Positions 57,201 through 64,000 of a stretch of 64,000 nt of DNA are shown here, piece by piece (position 1 is the stretch's first letter; each line of letters begins with the position of its first letter). The notes below the pieces were generated by a model. The model was given only the letters and a program-made list of their open reading frames with translations, was not told the DNA's origin and did no database searches. Made by a program: the position numbers and the translations under genes. This stretch comes from Acanthornis magna. Taxonomy: Eukaryota > Chordata > Aves > Passeriformes > Acanthizidae. The stretch spans positions 3,782,001 to 3,846,000 of the forward strand of contig JAWUZG010000001.1 of the NCBI GenBank assembly GCA_036785705.1, written 5' to 3'.

Positions 57201-60200
57201 GCAGAGAGAGCTCTCCTGAAATAGAAATCACAGGAGCTAGGCTTACATATGTGCATAACATCTGGTAAAGCATGCTAAAAAAAAAAAAAAAAGAAAAAAG
57301 ATGGTGCCAATCTCAAACTGTGTCCAAAACCTACCAGAAAGATATCACAGAGCACACAAACTGACAGCAGCACATAAAACATTCAGCCACACCGACAGGA
57401 GTAAAAGCAATGGAGTCACATCCAAATCACAGAGAACATGAATTCTAGCACCTTTCATTTAACATTTTCTTATAGCTTTATTAAGTCTTTCTTAAAAACT
57501 CATTTGCTTCCCATGATCTGTTCAAGTCAATACTGATTACTGCCACACATGCAGGAATTTCTGCTGAGACAGACTAAATGAGACTGGAACGCAGAAGGAA
57601 CCAAAGCCAAAGTGCACACACTTTCCAACAAGTCATTTCAAGGTGTCCACGTTCAAGCAGAGGTAGCACCACAAGAAAGCTGGTGTTCACAAGGCACTCT
57701 GAAATACCCAGGTGCTATTGCCAACTACTGACATTTACGTATTTCCAGTTCTAACATGTTACCTGGTTATTTCAGTACCTCAAAAAAGGCCAATTACAAT
57801 GTGGTTCTGCTCATAAGTGGGTTTACTCTCTGCTGCTTCACAGCCTGCTCTTTTCCCCCCCTTTTGGACACTTCAAACCAAATCCCACAGAATGAGAGAT
57901 GAAGAGAAATCTGAATTAAAGGTAGCAGTTCTCCCAACTTACACCTATACAGAAAGCAGCACTGCAGCATTCCTAGCCAGGAATGCTGCAGTGGGAGATT
58001 CCAGGATGAAATAATGTCTTTCCTGCTTCATGTCTGTTTAGGAAAGACTCTGAATGAAATTAATCACCCAATTAGCACTGCACATCTAGAAGAAACAGTC
58101 AGAGTTGCCACCAGACTGTGGAGAAGCCCAAATCAGCAACAGACCCAAGAACTAAGTTTAGCCAACTTACCATCATATAAGGGTCATCCACAATAGGATA
58201 AATATAATCTGTTGTCTGAACTAGTGACAAACCTCCATGTCTCAATGGAATAACGCAAGTGTCCATCCCAATTCCTGCAAAGATAGAAATCCATGAGTGA
58301 GGCAAGTTAACTGTGCCCTTAATTATCTGTTGCTCTTAACAAGAGAGCTTATAAAACACGACTGTGAAATACAACTCAGAACACTGCCTAAACAGACATG
58401 GCAAATTCCTTCCTCAGAGAAAGCACACAGCACAAGTAAGAAGAAAAAACAAGCAAAGAATGAAAAGTCCTGGTTGGAACTGAACATAAGTGCAAATGGC
58501 TGAAGGCAAGAACTAAACTACAATGTTCTTTATTCTTTTGCAGCAGCATAACAGCACATCAAGAACATCTGCGCTTTTACATAAGTACATTTAAAGTTAA
58601 GAGGAGCTAAGTACGTTGATATTGTAAAAAGCAAATAGGTTTTCCTGTCACTCTGATCTCAACAAAAGACAGTGACAGCTGCGAAAGGACACAGCGTCTC
58701 ATAAGGGACATTCCCTCACTACAGAAGGAACAAGAACTCCACAAATCACAGCCCAGGCGCTTGGTGAAAGATGATGTACCCACTTGGAGCTTTTGCAACC
58801 GTGTTAACCTCGCCTTGAAAGGCTGGAAGGTGGCAGATGACCTGATAGAACTCCTTGGAGAAAACCACAACCTTTTCACTGACAGTGGGTATTTCAAACA
58901 GAACAAGCAATATTAGAACCTCCCAGCATGTGCTGCAATGGAAGAGCCCACATCAAAGGGGCAGGTGACAAATCACAACATGCTGGCTGATCCACACTCT
59001 ATGGATATCCTTATGCCTTGCAGCAATGGCAGGAAGCTTACCTCCTTCCTGAGCTGGCAGCAAGCTGCCTGGAATTACTTTGCATGCCCCACAGGGCAAG
59101 AGTCTTCAAAGCAGCCTGTTTTTAGGGAGCAGATGTCACATAGGAACCTTTCCCCATTTATTAATGGAACACACTACCCTAGCAAGAATTACAAGTCAGT
59201 GTTTGGCAGTATCCTGTACAGGGACGGAGCAAACTTCTGTCATCGGAGGCCTTACTGAGGGACGGAGGTCTGCCAGGCAGCCACTGTATAGGTGGAAAAG
59301 ATCCTGCCTTGGAAGAGAACATATACTGACAAGCTCACAAGCAGTAATTTAGGGTTGCTCAGTCTCCACAGAAGCTCCCAAGCCACTAGGCCTGATAGCC
59401 AGTGCCTCTGGGGAAGGGCACATAAGCAGTTACAGAGCAGTGGCCCAGGTGCAGGACCTGTTTTGCCCTCAGTTCATCTATTCATGCCATAATGCCGCAA
59501 GACCGTCTTCACATGTGCGTTTTTTCACGATTTCAGCAAAAGCACTGCTTGACAGACAGGCCCAGGGGCTAAGATGATGGTCCTTCTGAGGCTATGCTGA
59601 TGTTCACCAAAACAGGTCTGAATAATAAGTGAATCTGTTCAGAGCCGTGACTGATTTCAGGTCTGTAACAGCTCTGAGAATAAACATCACATTTGCAGTT
59701 TCTTACTCACAGCCACAGTGAAGTTTGCTCTGGGTATCATCCCTTGCAGAACTAAAAAGGAGAGAACCTGAGCCTGCTACTGGCAACCTCCCTCTTGACT
59801 GCATTTCAAAAGCATGGTGCCTATACACAGGTGGCAAAGTTACCTGTCTACACCTTTAAAGCACAAGATATCAAAGGCAAATCACACCAAACTTATCCAA
59901 AGACATTTGCTAAAGGGATACTCATCACAAAAGCTTATTTTAAAGAGACCTGAACTTTTCACCTTCTATTCCCAACAGATCTCCTGTTACATAGTATCAC
60001 GCCTACATATTGATGGCATAAATCTACTTTTATACCTTTTCATAGGGCTGTAGAAGAAAAATCTATTAGCAGTTCCATTATTGTTTAGAGCATGTAAGTT
60101 TGTAAGAGGAAAAAACATCTAAACCAAACTATTGCTGATTTTAGAAAATTGCCAAATTGAAATGCTGCTGCAAACAGCTTATTTAATTTAGAAAAATATG

Positions 60201-61590
60201 TATAAATAGCAATTTGGGGATGAAAAAAGATGGAAGTGTTCCCCATCAGGGAATATTAAATTATAGTGCCACCCCAGCTTCACACACAATTGCTGCTTAG
60301 ATATTTCATACAAAGATCCCCATTGTTTAACCGAGAACATGGGCGCCTTACTAATCTCTCATTATATTCAATCTCTACCAGAATAATGGGTTGCAACCTG
60401 TTAGCCTACTAACAGACAATTAGAAATGTTTAAATAATTTTAAATAATGTTATTGGACAGTAAACTGATAATGAAATAACTTCAGAATAAATGCTCCATT
60501 GATATTCCTAAGTTGAGGGGGAAAAAAATCATTCTGCATGGCAAAGAGATTGAATATGCAGGGCTGAGTAAATAGACAAACAGAATTAAAAGTGTCATTA
60601 AACACATTATCTACATTAATTTATCTATATCAATATTAGGTACAGTAGCTGGTATCAAAATACCTACGTTTGCCCTGTTCCCCATGTAGGTGGCTTGTGC
60701 AGGTTGTTTTCCCTTATTGCTTGCATCATTGTGCAAATATCAAAGAGAAAGTGAAGCTGGCAAGAACACAGAGGTCTTGGAAAGGCAGCCTTTCCCAGGC
60801 AGCTTCTACAGGTGAGCAAAAGAGTTAGAGTGGGGAACAATGAAAGGACTCAGAGGAATAATGACAATTGTGAAACAATTCGCTCCCAGTCAGCTGAAGC
60901 AAGGAAGTTCTCTTGCTCACTTTCTGTGACCCAGGAACAGAGGGGAGGGGAGGGAGAGGGGAAATTCACCTGGGAGTCATCTAATTGTGTAAAATTCATT
61001 CATCCTTTGCATCAAATTCCAAATGCAAGGTATGAACATAAAAGTCTAGACATTAACTGAGAAATTAACTGACAGGCTTTCAGTTTGCACAGCATCTACT
61101 GGGGAAAGGGAGGAGCAGATTAACACCTAAGCATGTGCCCATCACAATGACCATTCCTGAGTGTTTTGCCTTTGTAGCTGAGTGCACTGCAGGATGTTAA
61201 ATAATTAAAATAATATTCTTGTATCCCAGATGCCAACAAATGACAGCATGAGATTCATTCTTCAGCTTTCTGGATGCTGTGCATGCATTATACAACACAC
61301 AGTTTTCAAACTGGTTAAACAAACCACAAATGAGATTGCTCACAAATGAGCAAACCGAGCAGAAGGACCACCAATGTCCAGAGCAGCAACTACTTACCCA
61401 ACCTGGGCATAACTGCCCCCAAGAACTGTTCATCTTCCTGAAAATGGTTTTCTTGTAGAGATTCAAGCAGTTTCTGTAAGACATCCTGCGGCACTTTGCA
61501 GCCTGTGCCTTTCAGTTCAGTGAATCGGGTCAGACGGAAGCTCTTGTCCAGTTCGTAACTTTCTGGGTTAAACGACTCCCGAACAGACAT
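42014..61590 (-). CDS. SEPHS1: SEPHS1 (selenophosphate synthetase 1-like), complete coding region, eight exons, 392 aa
   Basis: SEPHS1 is the selenophosphate-synthetase paralogue of animals. Unlike SEPHS2 it lacks the catalytic Sec/Cys, and its role is thought to lie in redox homeostasis. Coding exons in transcript order: 61590-61398, 58274-58171, 53646-53539, 52716-52562, 51748-51658, 48726-48627, 47087-46875 and 42228-42014. Phases close exactly to 1179 nt, giving 392 residues, the same length as human. The start ATG at 61588-61590 gives [20 protein letters not shown] and has A at -3. The Sec/Cys position is Thr29 (KGTGCKVP, codon ACA). Lys32 and the metal-binding aspartates D69 (GMDTC), D87 (TTDYIYP), D110 (VLSDLYAMG) and D265 (AATDITGFG) are all kept, as is the GGQTVLNPW loop. 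The C-terminus is [11 protein letters not shown]. Near-complete identity with the remembered mammalian protein makes the call very safe. Confidence 0.97.
42229..61397 (-). other. SEPHS1: SEPHS1 introns
   Basis: The seven introns between coding exons range from about 0.8 to 4.9 kb and are AT-rich. I see no nested gene. Notable simple tracts are a GCC/TCC triplet run near 43123-43147, an A-rich stretch at 53170-53225, an A16 tract near 57279-57294 and a plus-strand G-quadruplex motif at 60942-60961. Confidence 0.5.
46875..47087 (-). CDS. SEPHS1: SEPHS1 exon 7
   Basis: It encodes [20 protein letters not shown], then [15 protein letters not shown], and ends [11 protein letters not shown] with a split Gly. 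Asp265 lies in the conserved ATDITGFG motif of the AIRS-like C-terminal half. Confidence 0.95.
61398..61590 (-). CDS. SEPHS1: SEPHS1 first coding exon with Thr29 in place of Sec
   Basis: The exon runs from [15 protein letters not shown] through [17 protein letters not shown] to [10 protein letters not shown], with a split Gly codon before GTAAGTAG. Thr29 replaces the selenocysteine of SEPHS2. The codon is ACA, so no UGA recoding or SECIS element is needed. Confidence 0.95.
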
Positions 61591-63625
61591 GGTTCTCTCC
61601 CACAGACTGCCGGCCTCTCCCACCCCAGAGCAACGGGATCAGTTTCTCTGCTGATCAGTCTTATTAAAAAATAAAAATAATAATAAAAAAAAATTTGGAA
61701 CATTAGAAATTCCTAGGACCTGCAAGACAACATGTTTTCCACATGGAGCAAGTTAAAAGAAAGAGAAAGCACTCAATGCTGTTGTTCACCTGTTAAGACA
61801 GGTGTGCATATCTCACGCAACTCATTTCCTTATGACTTCAAAGGGATGACTCCTCATTCTATCTTCTGACATTTAAAACTATAACTATGCCAGGTGAATC
61901 AGAGAATTAACTTCTTTTCCAGATATGCTCCATAAGGTTTTTATTTTTAAAAAAAAAATCTAACACACTTACTGACCTCATTTAACACAGAGGTAATGAA
62001 AGAAATAATAGTTCCCAGAGCACAGAGGCCAATTTCCAAAAGGCAACCTGGTCCCTGATCCTGCAACATGCTCAGCAGAGACATCTGTTTGTACTCAGCT
62101 CAGTGTGGGGTCATAATTTTAGCCATTAACATATTAATCTGAAAAATAAGATGCTTTTCAAATAATGGCTCTGCTTCAGTCCTGAAGTAAGAAGCTGAAA
62201 CTCCATAATACACCTGTTCTCCTTGGGGGAAAACACAGTCCTGGTGTTCTGTTAGTACAGGTAGCAGAAGAACAAAGAGGCCAACTGGCTCACCTACAAG
62301 CATGCCAGTTTACCTTTTAGCACATTTGCACACATAAAAATGCTGAAAAGAAAAGTTTCTTGCCTCTTCAGCCCTTTTTTAGTCAACTAATGATACGGAG
62401 AATCAGAGAATTGCCCATTAAAATGGTAATGTAAAAAGACACTGATGCAATTCATTTAATAAAATTCTTAACAATGCATGTCTAATTTTAGAACGTTTTT
62501 CCACTCTGACTCACATCCACCACACTCCAAAACTAATAAGAGGCCTAACCAAGACACCGACTTCTAAACAGGAACGGCTGTGATAAAACACAATTTAACT
62601 TTCTCAGAGAAGAAGTTTTCAGGAATTACTAACAGCAACCTGTCTAGTGGTAGTTTCTTAGAAAGCAAGGATCCTGTGTAACAGCAACAAGAACAGAGTT
62701 CAGTGGCATCACTGACAAAACCTGATACTGCTGGTCATGCCCTAATGAGGTTAAGCTGAAAAGAAGAATGCAAGTGACTGGTATTTGCCAAGTTCAACTT
62801 TGCTAAATGAAGGAAAGAAGGAAATCTACAGACTGTGCTCTCTCTCCCCTACAAAGCACTTATTAACAAGTACATCTGTTCCATAAACCTTTAAGTCAAT
62901 TCATTGATATAATTTATAGGAACTGAAGTTTTAAGTTCCCTGAGAACTTCTGATGTGAAGTCCAACTCCCTTCACTGTGCTTTTCCCTCCTTCTCTGGGA
63001 GGTGTGGCACTTATTTAAAACAAATCTTCCAAAGCCTAGGCTCGGGCAGTAATCCAAACTCTAGTTACAAGAACGTGTCTTGGATGAGCAATGAATTCAG
63101 TTCCTAGCTGTTGTCTTCCAATGCAAGACACTAAGCACTTGCAATTAAAAAAAAAAAAAAGTGTCTGGAAAACAACCTGTCAACAGAAATAGGAGACAAA
63201 AGCTTTACAAGTAGGGGGGGATTGTTTTTTCTTCATTCTTTTTTAACACTTCTTTCTAATTAATTCCAGAAAATTATAAAAAGCAGCTTGCCCCACAAGG
63301 GATACATCTTCCTTCATCTAACCAATAACTGCAATAGGCTTAGCACCCCCTGCCTACTTACACAGGGATGGATGCAGAGGCCACAGCCTACTAGGAACTT
63401 TTTGCAGCCTTGAGGAATGTAAGGACACAGTTCCCCCGATTTAAAACAAATCGTGAAATGAACAAGACGATTTCATTTAATGGAAAACATCCACAGTGCA
63501 AGAACACAGTAACTTTTCTAATGAAGATCTGATTAAAGCTACATGCAACTATGTATTTTGCAGACTGTCACAGGAGCAACATTCCTCGCAAGAGCAAGTT
63601 TTGGTGACTTTGGTGGTCACAGCAA
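61591..63625 (-). other. SEPHS1: SEPHS1 5' UTR and probable intron 1
   Basis: The coding exon continues a short way upstream of the ATG as 5' UTR; a minus-strand AG near 61652 could be its acceptor, but the pyrimidine tract is poor. No CpG island or first exon is visible to the right, so the promoter probably lies beyond the window. Confidence 0.4.
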
Positions 63626-63765
63626 AGTCTGGCAGAGTTCACGAAGAGTTTGAACAACTCTCAGGCACAAGGGGTGATTCTTGGGACTGTCCTGTGCAGA
63701 GCCAGCAGCTGGACTGATGGTCCTTGTGAGTCCCTTCCAACTCAGAACATTCTGCAATTCCGGCA
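63626..63765 (+). mobile_element. CR1-type LINE 3' tail fragment
   Basis: The stretch contains 'gagtttgaacaactctcagg', 'gggactgtcctgtgcagagc' and 'gtgagtcccttccaactcag', which are the final segments of avian CR1 elements. Only about 140 bp remains. Confidence 0.85.
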
Positions 63766-63932
63766 GTCCATGCAGCGTGCGATGTGAGTGACAAACATCC
63801 CTCCCCAGCAGCAGAAAACACTCCTAACCCAGACGTTTCTTACTTTAAAAGAGCGGCATAATAAATATTAAAAGCTAAAGTTTAACCCTTGCCTCCCGAA
63901 ACAGCAGAGAGAGGAGAGCACAGGAGTAAGAA

Positions 63933-63948
63933 GGGGGGGGGGGGGGGG
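63933..63948 (+). repeat. G16 homopolymer
   Basis: Sixteen consecutive G residues followed by AAGGGAGGGAG, inside a purine-rich stretch. The length may be unreliable because homopolymers are error-prone in sequencing. Confidence 0.9.
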
Positions 63949-64000
63949 AAGGGAGGGAGAACTGGAGCCAGGTACATACCCCAAACAAACCCCAGCGCAC

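Overview
This window is vertebrate nuclear DNA, most likely from a bird. The genes are split into many short exons with GT-AG introns. The interspersed repeats are CR1-type LINE 3' ends, the introns are compact, and CpG islands mark the promoters. The gene order OPTN - MCM10 - PHYH - SEPHS1 matches the block known from human 10p13. Genes were identified by translating exons and comparing with remembered family sequences; no database search was possible.

Layout. (1) Bases 1-3125: the last four coding exons and the 3' UTR of OPTN (+), carrying the UBAN ubiquitin-binding segment and the C-terminal zinc finger. (2) 4195-4745: a CR1 3' end that stops just before the MCM10 CpG island. (3) 4780-22370: the complete MCM10 gene (+), with 19 coding exons giving 869 residues. 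Its first intron starts with a near-perfect 13-copy, 70-bp tandem array. (4) 23100-24600: a decayed duplicate of the PHYH 3' end (-), lying where UCMA sits in mammals. (5) 26500-35407: the complete PHYH gene (-), with nine exons and 343 residues. (6) 35900-40900: intergenic DNA with one CR1 remnant. (7) 40900-61590: the full coding region of SEPHS1 (-), with eight coding exons and 392 residues. Its noncoding first exon probably lies beyond the right edge. (8) 61591-64000: SEPHS1 intron 1 or upstream DNA with a CR1 tail and a G16 tract.

The four genes have separate jobs: OPTN in selective autophagy and NF-kB signalling, MCM10 in DNA replication initiation, PHYH in peroxisomal alpha-oxidation, and SEPHS1, a selenophosphate-synthetase-like protein. 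They share a neighbourhood, not a pathway. The most unusual structure is the MCM10 array. Its units form a higher-order pattern (A-B-A-C, repeated three times, plus one extra C). Each unit carries a copy of the exon-1 splice donor and a G-quadruplex motif. The second most notable is the partial tandem duplication of the PHYH 3' end, which kept the exon sizes and poly(A) signal but is broken by a stop and a small deletion.
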